64,000 bases of DNA, taken from the NCBI RefSeq assembly GCF_020886775.1, contig NZ_AP024525.1, positions 1,612,001-1,676,000 on the forward strand. The letters are read 5' to 3'. Each line of letters starts with the position of its first letter. Positions within the stretch are counted from its first letter, which is position 1. Origin of the DNA: Sinomonas cyclohexanicum. Its GTDB lineage: Bacteria; Actinomycetota; Actinomycetes; Actinomycetales; Micrococcaceae. Made by a program: the position numbers and the translations under genes. Shown piece after piece: positions 33,092 to 42,157 of this stretch. Below the pieces are notes generated by a model, which was not told the origin of the DNA, made no database searches, and saw only the letters and a list, made by a program, of their open reading frames with translations.

Positions 33092-34765
33092 ATGGGCGCC
33101 CACGAGCCTTCCTCCTCCACCTCCGCGCGGACGCCGCGGACCAGTGCGAGGGCCCGCGGCTTGGCCGCGATCGCCGGCCTGCTCGCGGCCGCCGCGGGGG
33201 TCCTCGCGGGGGAAGTGTGCGCCGGCTTCCTGAGCCCCTCGCTGAGCCCGGTCTCGGCGGTGGGCGGCGCGGTGGTGGACTTCGCCCCGCCCGCCGCGAA
33301 GGACTGGGCGATCCAGACGTTCGGCACCGGAGACAAGGCCTTCCTCGTCACGGTCATCGCGCTCGCCGTCGCCGTCCTCGGGGCGGGCGCAGGTGTGCTC
33401 GAGCTGCGCCGACCGGGTTTCGGGGTGGGGCTCGCAGGGGCGGTGGGGCTCGTGGGCCTCGCGGCCGTCGTGACCCGCTCACTCTCCAGTCCGGCCGCGT
33501 GGCTGTGCGCCCTGGCGGCGGGAATCGTCGCGATGGCCCTTGTACGGTGGCTCGTGGGACGGCTCCGGCGCGAGGCCCCGGCGCTGACGGCAGGGACGAC
33601 AGCGCACGACGCCGCAGGTCCGGCCGCCGCCGGCGGTCCGCCTCCCGCCGCCGGCCTACCCGCCGCAGGTCCGTCGGGGTGGGGCTCCCTTGGCTTCCCG
33701 CGACGGGGCTTCCTGAGGGGCCTGGCGGGGACGGCCGGCGCGGTCGCGCTGGGAGGCGTTCTCACCGCCGTCGTGCGCGGGGCCTCCCTCGCGGCGACGG
33801 CGGCCCGGGACGCGCTCCGGCTCCCGAAAGCCGCCGACCCGGCGCCGCCGGTCCCCGCCGGGGCCGAGGTGGGCGTGGTGGGCATCACGCCGCTCCTCAC
33901 CCTGAACGCAGAGTTCTACCGCATCGACACCGCGTTCGTGGTGCCCTCCGTGGACCCGTCAGGGTGGCGCCTCGCCGTGACGGGGCTCGTCGAGCAGCCG
34001 ATCACCATCACGTGGGCCGAGCTGCTCGCCCAGCCGCTCGTGGAACGCTACGTGACGCTCACGTGCGTCTCGAACGAGGTGGGAGGGACGCTCGCCGGCA
34101 ACGCGCGATGGCTCGGCTGGCCGGTGCGCGAGCTCCTCGCGCGGGCGCGGCCGCAGGCCGGGGCGGACATGGTGCTCTCCCGCAGCGTGGACGGCTTCAC
34201 GGCGGGGACCCCGCTCGAGGCGCTCACCGATCCCGGCCGCGACGCCCTTCTGGCGGTGGCGATGAACGGGGAGCCGCTGCCGCCGGAGCACGGGTTCCCC
34301 GTCCGGCTCGTCGTGCCGGGCCTGTATGGCTACGTGTCCGCGACGAAGTGGGTCACCGAGCTCAAGGTCACGACGTTCGCGGCCGACACCGCCTACTGGA
34401 GCACGCGCGGCTGGAGCGAGAAGGGACCGATCAAGACAGCGTCCCGCATTGACGTGCCCCGCGCCGGGGCCAAGGTCTCCGCCGGGGACGTCACCGTGGC
34501 GGGCGTCGCGTGGGCGCAGCACCGCGGCATCTCACGGGTCGAGGTGAGCGCGGACGACGGCGCGTGGGAGCCCGCGCGGCTCGGCGCCGGGATCTCCCGC
34601 GATACTTGGTACCAGTGGGCCGTCTCCGTCCGGCTGTCCGCCGGCCATCACCGGATCGCCGTCCGGGCCACCGACGGCGACGGGCAGGTCCAGACCGCGA
34701 ACGTGGCCCCGCCCGCCCCGGACGGGGCCACTGGCTACGACATCATCGACGTGGAGGCCGCATGA
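33092..34765 (+). CDS. membrane-anchored molybdopterin-dependent oxidoreductase, sulfite oxidase family
   Basis: The 557-aa protein has about four N-terminal membrane helices (residues 20-155), a Tat-like FPRRGFLRGLAGTAG with another helix (about 205-230), then a Moco-binding sulfite-oxidase fold. There, TLTCVSNEVGG supplies the molybdenum cysteine (about residue 324), followed by FPVRLVVPGLYGY. It ends in an Ig-like dimerisation domain (ISRVEVSADDGAWEPARL). The catalytic part should lie outside the cell; the substrate is uncertain. TATTCT (33080-33085) ends 6 nt before ATG 33092. The stop overlaps moeA, so the enzyme is made with the cofactor genes. Confidence 0.85.
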   Translation: MGAHEPSSSTSARTPRTSARARGLAAIAGLLAAAAGVLAGEVCAGFLSPSLSPVSAVGGAVVDFAPPAAKDWAIQTFGTGDKAFLVTVIALAVAVLGAGAGVLELRRPGFGVGLAGAVGLVGLAAVVTRSLSSPAAWLCALAAGIVAMALVRWLVGRLRREAPALTAGTTAHDAAGPAAAGGPPPAAGLPAAGPSGWGSLGFPRRGFLRGLAGTAGAVALGGVLTAVVRGASLAATAARDALRLPKAADPAPPVPAGAEVGVVGITPLLTLNAEFYRIDTAFVVPSVDPSGWRLAVTGLVEQPITITWAELLAQPLVERYVTLTCVSNEVGGTLAGNARWLGWPVRELLARARPQAGADMVLSRSVDGFTAGTPLEALTDPGRDALLAVAMNGEPLPPEHGFPVRLVVPGLYGYVSATKWVTELKVTTFAADTAYWSTRGWSEKGPIKTASRIDVPRAGAKVSAGDVTVAGVAWAQHRGISRVEVSADDGAWEPARLGAGISRDTWYQWAVSVRLSAGHHRIAVRATDGDGQVQTANVAPPAPDGATGYDIIDVEAA

Positions 34766-36048
34766 CCCCGCACCACCCCAGCGTGACAGGGCCCGGCCGC
34801 GTCACAGGGCACGTCAGCGTGGCCGGGCACCGCCGCGTGACGGCGCACCGCGACAGGATCGCCGGCCTGCTCGCTCCGCTGGCCGACCTCCCGCTCCACC
34901 GCGTGCCGCTGTCCGCGGGGCTCGGGGCAGCGCTCGGCGAGGACCTCGTGGCGCCCGTGAGCCTGCCGCCGTTCGACAACTCCCAGATGGACGGGTTCGC
35001 CGTGCGCTCGGCGGACTTCCGCGGTGACCTCGACGGGGGCCCTAGGGCGTTCACCGTCGCGGACCCGATCCCCGCCGGGGCCGTGCCCGCCCCTCTGGCG
35101 CCGGGGCACGCCGCCCCGATCATGACGGGGGCCATGATGCCCCCGGGCGCGGACGCCGTCGTGCCCGTGGAACGTGCCGTCCCCTCCACGTACCCCGCGC
35201 CCGGCGAGACCGTGGGGCTTCCGCCGGTGGAGGCGGGTACCTACGTGCGGCGGGCCGGCAGCGACGTGGAGGCGGGCGCCGTCGTGCTTCGCGCCGGGGC
35301 CGCGCTGGGTGCGGCGCAGATCGGGCTCGCTGCGGGCCTCGGGATCGAGGACGTGCCCGTGCGGCCGGCCCTGCGGGCGGTGGTGGTCAGCACGGGCGCC
35401 GAGCTAGCGGCCCCGGGTACCGCGCTTGCGCCCGGCCAGATCCACGACGCCAACGGCCCCCTGCTGGCGGCGGCGCTGCGGGAGTCGGGCCTCACGGTCG
35501 GGAACGTCGCCGTGCGCAGCGACGAACCGGGCGAGCTGCGGCGCGAGCTCAGGGGCCTGGCCCGGCTCGGCGCGGAGGACAGGCCCGACCTCGTCATCAC
35601 GACCGGCGGAGTGTCCAAGGGCGCGTTCGAGGCGACCAAGCTCGCGCTCGCGGGAAGCGACGTCGAGTTCTCCCACCTCGCGATGCAGCCCGGCGGCCCG
35701 CAGGGACTCGGGACGTTCGAGGGGCTGCCGATCATCGCGTTCCCCGGGAACCCCGTAAGCTGCTGGATCTCGTGGGAAGTGCTCCTGAGGCCGGTCCTCT
35801 CAGAGCTGCTCGGAGCGCCACGCCACCGGCGCGTGCTCAGGGCGCCGCTCGCACACGGCCTCGCCTCTCCCGCGGGCAAGCTCCAGGTGCGCCGGGCCCG
35901 GCTGCGGCGCGACGGCGCCGCGGAGCTCGTGGGCGGCCCGGGCTCCCACCTGCTCGGGGCGCTCGCCGCCTCGGACGCACTCGTCATGGTGCCGGAAGAC
36001 GTCACGGAGCTCCCGGCCGGCGCGGAGGTGGAAGTATGGCTGACGTGA
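34762..36048 (+). CDS. moeA: molybdopterin molybdotransferase MoeA
   Basis: The 428-aa enzyme inserts molybdate into adenylylated molybdopterin. Motifs include [35 protein letters not shown] and the catalytic-face [11 protein letters not shown] and [15 protein letters not shown] 34762 overlaps the molybdoenzyme stop (ATGA). It has a His-rich N-terminal extension of about 25 residues, and its last 13 bases overlap moaC. Confidence 0.95.
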   Translation: MTPHHPSVTGPGRVTGHVSVAGHRRVTAHRDRIAGLLAPLADLPLHRVPLSAGLGAALGEDLVAPVSLPPFDNSQMDGFAVRSADFRGDLDGGPRAFTVADPIPAGAVPAPLAPGHAAPIMTGAMMPPGADAVVPVERAVPSTYPAPGETVGLPPVEAGTYVRRAGSDVEAGAVVLRAGAALGAAQIGLAAGLGIEDVPVRPALRAVVVSTGAELAAPGTALAPGQIHDANGPLLAAALRESGLTVGNVAVRSDEPGELRRELRGLARLGAEDRPDLVITTGGVSKGAFEATKLALAGSDVEFSHLAMQPGGPQGLGTFEGLPIIAFPGNPVSCWISWEVLLRPVLSELLGAPRHRRVLRAPLAHGLASPAGKLQVRRARLRRDGAAELVGGPGSHLLGALAASDALVMVPEDVTELPAGAEVEVWLT

Positions 36049-36578
36049 ACAAGACCCCCGAGCACCCGTTCGAGCCACCGCCGCGGCTCACCCATGTGCG
36101 CGCCGACGGGAGCGCCCACATGGTGGATGTGAGCAGCAAGCAGGAGACCACACGGGAAGCGACCGCGCAGGCCGTCCTCACGACGACCCCGGAGGTCGTG
36201 GCGCTCCTGGCCGAGGGCGGCCTTCCCAAGGGCGATGCCCTCTCCGTGGCCCGCATCGCGGGGATCATGGCGGCGAAGAAGACGCCCGAGCTCATCCCGC
36301 TGTGCCACCCGCTGCCCATCGCCAAAGTCACGGTGGACTTCGAGCTCGGCCGCGCGTCAGTGGCCGTGTACGCGACGGTCAAGACCAGAGGCGTGACAGG
36401 GGTGGAAATGGAGGCGCTCACCGCCGCGTCCGTCGCGGCGCTCGGTGTCTACGACATGATCAAGGCGGTGGACAAGCACGCCGTCATCTCCGAGGTCAAG
36501 GTCCTGGCCAAGTCCGGCGGCAAGAGCGGCGACTGGTCCCTGCCCGGTGCCGGGCCCGTCGGCGGGGCGGGCTCGTGA
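36036..36578 (+). CDS. moaC: cyclic pyranopterin monophosphate synthase MoaC
   Basis: The 180-aa protein carries out the second step of Moco synthesis with MoaA. It shows [35 protein letters not shown] and [17 protein letters not shown] with the catalytic lysine in [12 protein letters not shown] 36036 is inside the end of moeA; the stop overlaps the mog start (GTGA, 36575-36578). Confidence 0.95.
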   Translation: MADVNKTPEHPFEPPPRLTHVRADGSAHMVDVSSKQETTREATAQAVLTTTPEVVALLAEGGLPKGDALSVARIAGIMAAKKTPELIPLCHPLPIAKVTVDFELGRASVAVYATVKTRGVTGVEMEALTAASVAALGVYDMIKAVDKHAVISEVKVLAKSGGKSGDWSLPGAGPVGGAGS

Positions 36579-37048
36579 GGCGCGCGGGGATCCTCATCGC
36601 GTCCACCCGCGCCGCGACCGGGGTCTACGAGGACCGGACCGGGCCGGTCATCGCGGACTGGCTCGCCGAGCACGGCTTCGAGGTCATCCCGGCCGCCGTG
36701 GTCCCGGACGGCCCGAGCGTCGGCGCGGCCCTGCGAGCGCTGCTCTCCCTCGGCCCGTCGCTGGTCGTCACGAGCGGCGGCACGGGCCTGAGCCCCGACG
36801 ACGTCACGCCCGAGGAGACGCTGACCCTGTTGGACCGAGAGGTCCCGGGCGTCATGGAGGCCATCCGCGCCGCTGGCCTCGCCAAGACGCCCCTCGCGGC
36901 GCTGTCCCGGGGGCACGCGGGGCTCGCGGGCACGACATTCGTGGTCAACCTCCCCGGATCCCCGTCCGGCGTCATGGACGGACTCGCCGTCCTCGACCCG
37001 ATCGTCGAGCACATCTGCGACCAGGTGGAAGGAAGCCATGCCCACTGA
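36575..37048 (+). CDS. mog: MogA/MoaB-family molybdenum cofactor protein
   Basis: The 157-aa protein has the Mog fold: [37 protein letters not shown] and the final [15 protein letters not shown]. The family adenylylates molybdopterin before MoeA inserts the metal. GTG 36575 overlaps moaC, and moaE begins 11 nt before its end, so the arm is tightly coupled. Confidence 0.9.
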   Translation: MRRAGILIASTRAATGVYEDRTGPVIADWLAEHGFEVIPAAVVPDGPSVGAALRALLSLGPSLVVTSGGTGLSPDDVTPEETLTLLDREVPGVMEAIRAAGLAKTPLAALSRGHAGLAGTTFVVNLPGSPSGVMDGLAVLDPIVEHICDQVEGSHAH

Positions 37049-37505
37049 GCAGCCCACGGTCGAGGTGGTCCACGCCGCGGTGACCATCGACCCGCTCTCG
37101 GAGACCGCAGCGCGCGCCGCCGTCGACGCGGCGGATGCGGGCGCCGTCGTCCTCTTCTCCGGCGTGGTGCGAGACCACGACGACGGCCGCGGCGTCACGC
37201 GCCTGTCGTACACCGCCCACCCCACGGCCGAGGCGATCCTGCGCGACGTCGTGGACGCGGTCATCCACGAGCACGCCGCGGAGCACGGGGCGTCCGAGCG
37301 GGCCATGCGCGTCTGGATCGCCCACCGAGTCGGCGAGCTGGCGGTGGGCGACGCCGCGTTCGTCTGCGCAGTCTCGGCCGCTCACCGCGGGGAGGCGTTC
37401 CGGCTCTGCGCCGACCTCGTGGACCGGGTCAAGGAAGAGGTGCCGATCTGGAAGGAGCAGTTCTTCGACGACGGCGGGAGCGAGTGGGTGGCCGCGCTGG
37501 GCTGA
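37038..37505 (+). CDS. moaE: molybdopterin synthase catalytic subunit MoaE
   Basis: The 155-aa protein has AGAVVLFSGVVRDHDDGR, RVWIAHRVGELAVGDAAFVC, AHRGEAFRLCADLVDRVK and the lysine-bearing EEVPIWKEQFFDDGG, all typical of MoaE, which uses thiocarboxylated MoaD to make the dithiolene. It closes the plus-strand Moco arm. Confidence 0.95.
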   Translation: MPTEQPTVEVVHAAVTIDPLSETAARAAVDAADAGAVVLFSGVVRDHDDGRGVTRLSYTAHPTAEAILRDVVDAVIHEHAAEHGASERAMRVWIAHRVGELAVGDAAFVCAVSAAHRGEAFRLCADLVDRVKEEVPIWKEQFFDDGGSEWVAALG

Positions 37506-37530
37506 CCTGGGCTGGGCTAGGCTTGAACCC

Positions 37531-38289
37531 ATGGCAGAACGACTTCCCGTGGCAGTGCTGGGCGCGAATGGGCGCATGGGTTCCGAGGCAGTCAGGGCAG
37601 TCGACGCAGCCGGCGACATGGACGTCGTCGCGGCGCTCGGGCGAGGCGACTCGCTCGAGGCCCTGGTGGACGCGGGCGCGCGCTACATCGTGGACCTCAC
37701 CGTGCCGGACGCCACCGAGGCCAACGTGCGCTTCGCGGTCGAGCACGGGATGCACGCGGTGGTGGGCACCACCGGGTGGACCGCCGCGCGGCTCGAGTCT
37801 CTCGGCACCCTGCTCTCCGAGTACCCCGACACCGGCGTGCTCATCGCCCCCAACTTCGCGCTCGGCTCGGTGCTGGCCTCGGCGTTCGCCGCGAAGGCGG
37901 CCCGCTACTTCGAATCCGTCGAGGTCATAGAGCTCCATCACCCCGACAAGGTGGACGCGCCCTCCGGCACCGCCGTGCGCACCGCCCAGCTCATCGCGGC
38001 CTCGCGTTCGGAGGCAGGCGTCGGGCCCTCGCCGGACGCCACCACGAAGGCGCTCGACGGCGCGCGGGGGGCCGACGTCGACGGCGTCCGGGTGCACTCG
38101 GTGCGCCTCCGCGGGCTCGTGGCGCATCAGGAAGTGCTCCTCGGCAGTGAGGGGGAGGAGCTGACGATCCGGCATGACTCGTTCGACCGCGCGTCCTTCA
38201 TGCCCGGCGTGCTCCTCGGGCTGCGCGGGGTCGCGGCCCACCCCGGGCTCACTGTGGGCCTCGACGGCTACCTGGACCTCGGGCTGTGA
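37531..38289 (+). CDS. dapB: 4-hydroxy-tetrahydrodipicolinate reductase
   Basis: The 252-aa enzyme of lysine/diaminopimelate synthesis has the nucleotide-binding VLGANGRMGSEAVRAV, VVGTTGW, APNFALGSVL and the catalytic ELHHPDKVDAPSGTA. TAGGCT (37518-37523) ends 7 nt before ATG 37531, suggesting a leaderless transcript separate from the Moco genes. The stop overlaps the next GTG (GTGA, 38286-38289). Confidence 0.96.
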   Translation: MAERLPVAVLGANGRMGSEAVRAVDAAGDMDVVAALGRGDSLEALVDAGARYIVDLTVPDATEANVRFAVEHGMHAVVGTTGWTAARLESLGTLLSEYPDTGVLIAPNFALGSVLASAFAAKAARYFESVEVIELHHPDKVDAPSGTAVRTAQLIAASRSEAGVGPSPDATTKALDGARGADVDGVRVHSVRLRGLVAHQEVLLGSEGEELTIRHDSFDRASFMPGVLLGLRGVAAHPGLTVGLDGYLDLGL

Positions 38290-38753
38290 GCGCGGTGGAG
38301 TGGCTCAAGGCCAACAAGGTCAAGATCGGCGTGGTCGCCGTGACGGTCCTGCTGGTCTTCTACCTCATCGTCACGTTCGACCGGGCCCGGATCCTGCTGA
38401 CCGATCCTCAGCCGGTCGCGAAGGCCATCGGCGCGGCGTACCTCGTGCTGCCGATCGTGGGCGCGTGGGCGCTCCTGCGAGAGCTCTCCTTCGGGGCGCG
38501 CCTCGAGCGGATGGGCAAGGAACTCGCGGCCGAGGGCGGCCTCCCGGAGGACAACCTGCCGCGCACCGCGGGTGGCCGGATTGTGCGCGCGGCCGCTGAC
38601 GCCGAGTTCGGGCGGTATCGCGGTGAGGCCGAGGCTGCGCCGGCTGACTGGCGGTCGTGGTACCGGCTCGGCCTCGCCTATGACGCGTCCGGCGACCGGA
38701 AGCAGGCCCGCGCCGCGATGCGCCGAGCCGCCACGCTCCACCGCGGACGCTAG
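38286..38753 (+). CDS. membrane protein with one TPR-like unit
   Basis: The 155-aa protein has two membrane helices (VKIGVVAVTVLLVFYLIVTF and AIGAAYLVLPIVGAWALL), then a soluble helical tail in which WRSWYRLGLAYDASGDRKQA looks like a single tetratricopeptide repeat. It is coupled to dapB by a GTGA overlap and is often found there in Micrococcaceae. Function unknown. Its stop shares CTAG with the converging gene on the other strand. Confidence 0.75.
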   Translation: MSAVEWLKANKVKIGVVAVTVLLVFYLIVTFDRARILLTDPQPVAKAIGAAYLVLPIVGAWALLRELSFGARLERMGKELAAEGGLPEDNLPRTAGGRIVRAAADAEFGRYRGEAEAAPADWRSWYRLGLAYDASGDRKQARAAMRRAATLHRGR

Positions 38754-39982
38754 CGGCGCCGTGTCCGGGCCGCGCGAGAGCTGAGGAGCCCGGCACGAGA
38801 GGCCCCGTGGGCGAGCCACTCAAGCGGCCCGCGCCAGCCGTTCGCCCGGACGAACAGTCCGATCGCGAGCGCCGCGGCAAGGTGGACGGCGAGGAGTGCC
38901 TCGCGTGTGAGGTGTGCCGCGTCCGCGAGCGGCAGCGAGAGGGCCCACACGTGGGCCGAATAGAGGGTCAGGGTCATCGCCCCGGCGCCCGCGAGCGGCG
39001 CGAGCAGCCCGGTGCGCACCAGCGGGCCGATGCGCGCGAGCAGGAGGAACGCGCCGATCGCGGCCGCGGACGTCCCGCACGTGTGCAGGAGGTCCAGCGT
39101 GGTCCCCGAGTGGGGCGCAGCCGTCGTGAGCCACCACCAGGTCCCCGTCTGGTCCACACCGCTCAGGTTCGCCTCGAGCATCGCCCGCAGCGGCCAGATG
39201 CGTGCCTGCTCGGTGCCGAGCAGCACGTTCATCCCGCCGAGCGGTGAGAGGAATGCCCACGCGCAGGCCTTGGCGATGACTGCGGCCGCGAGACCGCCCA
39301 CAACCAGCCATGCCTGGTTTGCGGCACGGCCCAGGTCCGCCCGACCGATCCACAGGCCCACGAGGATGTAGCCGAACCATTGGAGGGCCGGGTAGTAGCC
39401 GGTCACCGTGAGGTCCGCGAGGAGACGTGCCGGGCTCGCGAGATCGCCCCATGCGGGATTGTGGCCGAGGCGCAGGGGCGGAACTGCGCTGAGCAGCGCA
39501 GGCCGGACCAGGTACGCCACGATCGGCGCCCCGAGGAGCCACGCCGCCGCGAGCAGGCCCAGCGCCTGCCGGTGCAGCCGCACGACCGGCAGGGCGCACC
39601 AGAAGAGCAGGGCGTACTGGACAAGGATCACAGCAACGTTGACCTCGGCAAGGCCAAGGGTGAGGCCGACGGCGGCGATCACCGCCGCGCGAAGGGCGAG
39701 GCCAGCGCGGTTGGCCGCCGCCGGGACGCTGCCGAGCGTCAGGGACACGCCGGCGAGGACGGCGAAGAGCGCGGCGGCCCGGCCCGAGAACGCCAGGCCG
39801 ATCCACGTGGGGAGCCAGGCGGACGTCGCAGGGTCCTGCTCGTACGTGGGCAGGACATGGGTGGCCATCATGGCCAGGAGGGCGGCGCCGCGGGCCATGT
39901 CGATCCCCTCAAGGCGGCTGACGCGGGCGGGGCGCGGCCGGGTGTCCCGCCTCGCGCGGGGTGATTGCGATGGTCCGCCCAT
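38750..39982 (-). CDS. heparan-alpha-glucosaminide N-acetyltransferase-like / DUF418-type membrane protein
   Basis: The 410-aa product has about ten membrane helices and begins, after a basic lead, with SRLEGIDMARGAALLAMMATH. This is the R-x-x-x-x-D-x-x-RG pattern of the HGSNAT/DUF1624 and DUF418 acyltransferase families, which move acyl groups across membranes. No substrate can be named. ATG 39982 is preferred; an in-frame ATG at 40072 would run through the divergent SOS-type promoter. It converges with the TPR-like gene, overlapping by 4 bp. Confidence 0.7.
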   Translation of the reverse strand: MGGPSQSPRARRDTRPRPARVSRLEGIDMARGAALLAMMATHVLPTYEQDPATSAWLPTWIGLAFSGRAAALFAVLAGVSLTLGSVPAAANRAGLALRAAVIAAVGLTLGLAEVNVAVILVQYALLFWCALPVVRLHRQALGLLAAAWLLGAPIVAYLVRPALLSAVPPLRLGHNPAWGDLASPARLLADLTVTGYYPALQWFGYILVGLWIGRADLGRAANQAWLVVGGLAAAVIAKACAWAFLSPLGGMNVLLGTEQARIWPLRAMLEANLSGVDQTGTWWWLTTAAPHSGTTLDLLHTCGTSAAAIGAFLLLARIGPLVRTGLLAPLAGAGAMTLTLYSAHVWALSLPLADAAHLTREALLAVHLAAALAIGLFVRANGWRGPLEWLAHGASRAGLLSSRAARTRRR

Positions 39983-40033
39983 GGCGCCGATCGTCTCACG
40001 ATGCCCGGCATCGCAGAGATTCGGATTCGATGA

Positions 40034-40063
40034 TTGCCATCCGAAGATATGTTCGATTAGAGT
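40034..40063 (+). promoter_or_regulatory. promoter containing a LexA-type SOS box
   Basis: TTGCCA (40034-40039) and TAGAGT (40058-40063) are 18 bp apart. In the spacer, 40041-40056 reads CCGAAGATATGTTCGA, matching 10 of 12 fixed positions of the actinobacterial box TCGAAC-N4-GTTCGA. Its 14-bp core differs by one base from the box before recA in this window. LexA bound here would block the promoter. Confidence 0.65.
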
Positions 40064-40070
40064 GCTTCCC

Positions 40071-40412
40071 ATGAGCAGGGACGAGACGCCCGTTCAGGGA
40101 ACCTCCACCGCCCCGTTCCTGTCCCCCGGGGCGGTGGGCTTCCTCTCCCGGCAGCTGGTGGAGAGGACGCTGGGGCGGGACCCCTCGGTGCACGCCTGGC
40201 GCGCCGCGGGCCCGCTCCTGCCCGGTGACCCGCCGCCGGGGGAGCTTGCGCGCCGCCTGGCGGAGACTGATGTGGCATTCCTCACGGAACGCGAACTCGT
40301 GGCGTACGTGGAGGCCTGCGGACACCTGGGGTTGTGGGCAGCGGGGCGAGCCGGGGCGGCCCGCGCGGAGCTCGAGGGCCGCACCCGGATCGCGGCCCGG
40401 GGACGCCCCTGA
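40071..40412 (+). CDS. small SOS-box-controlled protein, weakly like the N-terminal part of DUF222/13E12 proteins
   Basis: The 113-aa protein starts 7 nt after a TAGAGT -10, so the mRNA is probably leaderless. It has a polar lead, FLSPGAVGFLSRQLVERTLG, a Pro-rich loop, and a helical end: ELARRLAETDVAFLTERELV then HLGLWAAGRAGAARAELEGR. That end resembles the first helices of DUF222 proteins, the actinobacterial family that usually carries an HNH nuclease and includes the M. tuberculosis 13E12 repeats, some of which have LexA boxes. No HNH domain follows; 20 bp after the stop the nitrilase-like gene begins. A DNA-damage role is inferred from the promoter only. Confidence 0.55.
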   Translation: MSRDETPVQGTSTAPFLSPGAVGFLSRQLVERTLGRDPSVHAWRAAGPLLPGDPPPGELARRLAETDVAFLTERELVAYVEACGHLGLWAAGRAGAARAELEGRTRIAARGRP

Positions 40413-40432
40413 GCGTGCCCTACGATGGCGGT

Positions 40433-41188
40433 ATGTCCGCCGAACTCACCGTCGCAGCCGTGCAGTCCGTGCCGCTCCCGGGGGGCCTCCATGCGAACAT
40501 CGACGAGCACGTCAGGCTCCTCGAAGATGCCGACGGGCACGGCGCCCGGCTCGCCGTGTTCCCCGAACTGTCGCTCACCGGCTACGACCTCTCTCTGTTC
40601 GCGGACGAGTCGGCGTGGATCACGAGCCCGTCGGCCCAGCTCGCGGAGATCCAGGCCGCGTGCGAGGACATGGGGATCGCAGCGGCCGTGGGCGCCGCCG
40701 TCCGCGAGCCGGACGGCACGCCCCGCCTCGCCTCGCTCCTGCTCCGCCCAGGCACTGCGCCGCTCATCGCCCCAAAGGTGCACCTGCACGGCGCGGAGCG
40801 CGAACTCTTCGAGCCTGGAGACCACCCGACCCTGGTCGAGGTCGACGGGTGGAAGGTCGCGCTTGCCGTGTGCTTCGACGTCTCACAGCCGCGCCACGCC
40901 GCCGAGGCGGCAGCCTCCGGCGCGGACCTCTACGCGGCGTCGTCGGTCTACGTCGCGGGGGAGGAGCGCCGCCTTGACCTCCACTTCGGGGCGCGGGCCA
41001 TGGACAGCCGGTTCTTCGCACTCCTCGCGAACGCCGGCGGGACGAGCGCGCTCGGCGAGTCCTGCGGGGAGAGCGGGATCTGGGGCCCCGACGGCCACCG
41101 CATGGCCGCTGCGCGGGGCACGGGCACGCAAGTCGTCCCGGCCGTCCTCTTCCGATCTGCGCTGATGCGGTACCGGCCTCGCGCCTGA
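40433..41188 (+). CDS. carbon-nitrogen hydrolase (nitrilase superfamily)
   Basis: The 251-aa enzyme shows the nitrilase triad: Glu in AVFPELSLTGYDLS, Lys in IAPKVHLHGAERELF and Cys in VALAVCFDVSQPRHA. Members hydrolyse amides or nitriles, such as omega-amidase or carbamoylputrescine amidase; the substrate here is unknown. TACGAT (40421-40426) ends 6 nt before ATG 40433, so it has its own leaderless promoter rather than depending on the SOS gene. Confidence 0.85.
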   Translation: MSAELTVAAVQSVPLPGGLHANIDEHVRLLEDADGHGARLAVFPELSLTGYDLSLFADESAWITSPSAQLAEIQAACEDMGIAAAVGAAVREPDGTPRLASLLLRPGTAPLIAPKVHLHGAERELFEPGDHPTLVEVDGWKVALAVCFDVSQPRHAAEAAASGADLYAASSVYVAGEERRLDLHFGARAMDSRFFALLANAGGTSALGESCGESGIWGPDGHRMAAARGTGTQVVPAVLFRSALMRYRPRA

Positions 41189-41232
41189 CGCGCGTTGCCC
41201 AAAGCGGCGGCCCACACGGTAACGTTCTGTGC

Positions 41233-42144
41233 ATGGCTGACTCCGACAACCGCGCGCGCACTTTCGGCACCCTCCTGACCGCAATGGTGACCCCGTTCAC
41301 CGAGGACGGCGAGGTCGATTTCGACGCGGCGGGCAAGCTGGCGGCCAAACTGGTCGACGACGGCTGCGACGGCCTCGTGGTCACGGGCACGACGGGCGAG
41401 ACCTCGACCCTCACGGACGAGGAGAACCTCGGCATGTTCAAGGCCGTCCTCGAGGCCGTGGGCGGGCGCGCAAAGGTCATCGCGGGCACCGGCACGAACG
41501 ACACCCGTCACTCGGTGAGCCTCTCGCGCCGCGCAGCTGACCTCGGCGTCGACGGGCTCCTGCTCGTCACCCCGTACTACAACAAGCCGAGCCAGGCGGG
41601 CGTCCAGGCCCACTTCGAGACTGTCGCGTCCGCGACCGACCTCCCGGTCATGCTCTACGACATCCCGGGCCGCACCGGCATCGCGGTGGAGACCGACACC
41701 ATCCTCCGTCTCGCTGAGCACCCCAACATCGCCGGCCTCAAGGACGCCAAGGCAGACTTCGCCGCCGTCACCCGCGTGCTCGCCAAGACGGACCTCGCCG
41801 TCTACTCGGGCGACGACGGGCTCACCCTTCCGTGGATGGCCGCGGGGGCACTCGGCGTCGTGTCGGTCACGGCGCACGTGGCCACCGCGCAGTTCCGCGC
41901 CCTCGTCGACGCGGCGCTCGCGGGGGACTTCGCGACCGCCCGCCGCATCCACTTCGAGCTGGACCCGGTAATCCGCGGCGTCATGACGCGCGTCCAGGGC
42001 GCGGTCGCCACCAAGCAGGTTCTCAAGTGGCAGGGAGTCCTGCCCAACTCCGTGGTCCGTCTTCCCCTTGTGGAGCCGGGCGACGCGGAGCTTTCCCTCA
42101 TCCGCAACGATCTGGCCGAAGCCGGAATGGACTTCGCCGCCTAG
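41233..42144 (+). CDS. dapA: 4-hydroxy-tetrahydrodipicolinate synthase
   Basis: The 303-aa aldolase condenses pyruvate with aspartate semialdehyde. Key parts are LVVTGTTGETSTLTDEE, TPYYNKPSQAG with the proton-relay tyrosine, and the Schiff-base lysine in IAGLKDAKADFAA. TAACGT (41220-41225) ends 7 nt before the ATG. It is followed after 13 nt by rnj, a common pairing in actinobacteria. Confidence 0.96.
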   Translation: MADSDNRARTFGTLLTAMVTPFTEDGEVDFDAAGKLAAKLVDDGCDGLVVTGTTGETSTLTDEENLGMFKAVLEAVGGRAKVIAGTGTNDTRHSVSLSRRAADLGVDGLLLVTPYYNKPSQAGVQAHFETVASATDLPVMLYDIPGRTGIAVETDTILRLAEHPNIAGLKDAKADFAAVTRVLAKTDLAVYSGDDGLTLPWMAAGALGVVSVTAHVATAQFRALVDAALAGDFATARRIHFELDPVIRGVMTRVQGAVATKQVLKWQGVLPNSVVRLPLVEPGDAELSLIRNDLAEAGMDFAA

Positions 42145-42157
42145 GAGCAGCACCAGC

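Noticed and set aside
40071-40412. LexA-type site read as the promoter of the divergent acyltransferase-like gene
   Set aside because: The -35/-10 pair and 7-nt spacing fit the plus-strand gene; the minus strand shows no comparable elements before 39982.
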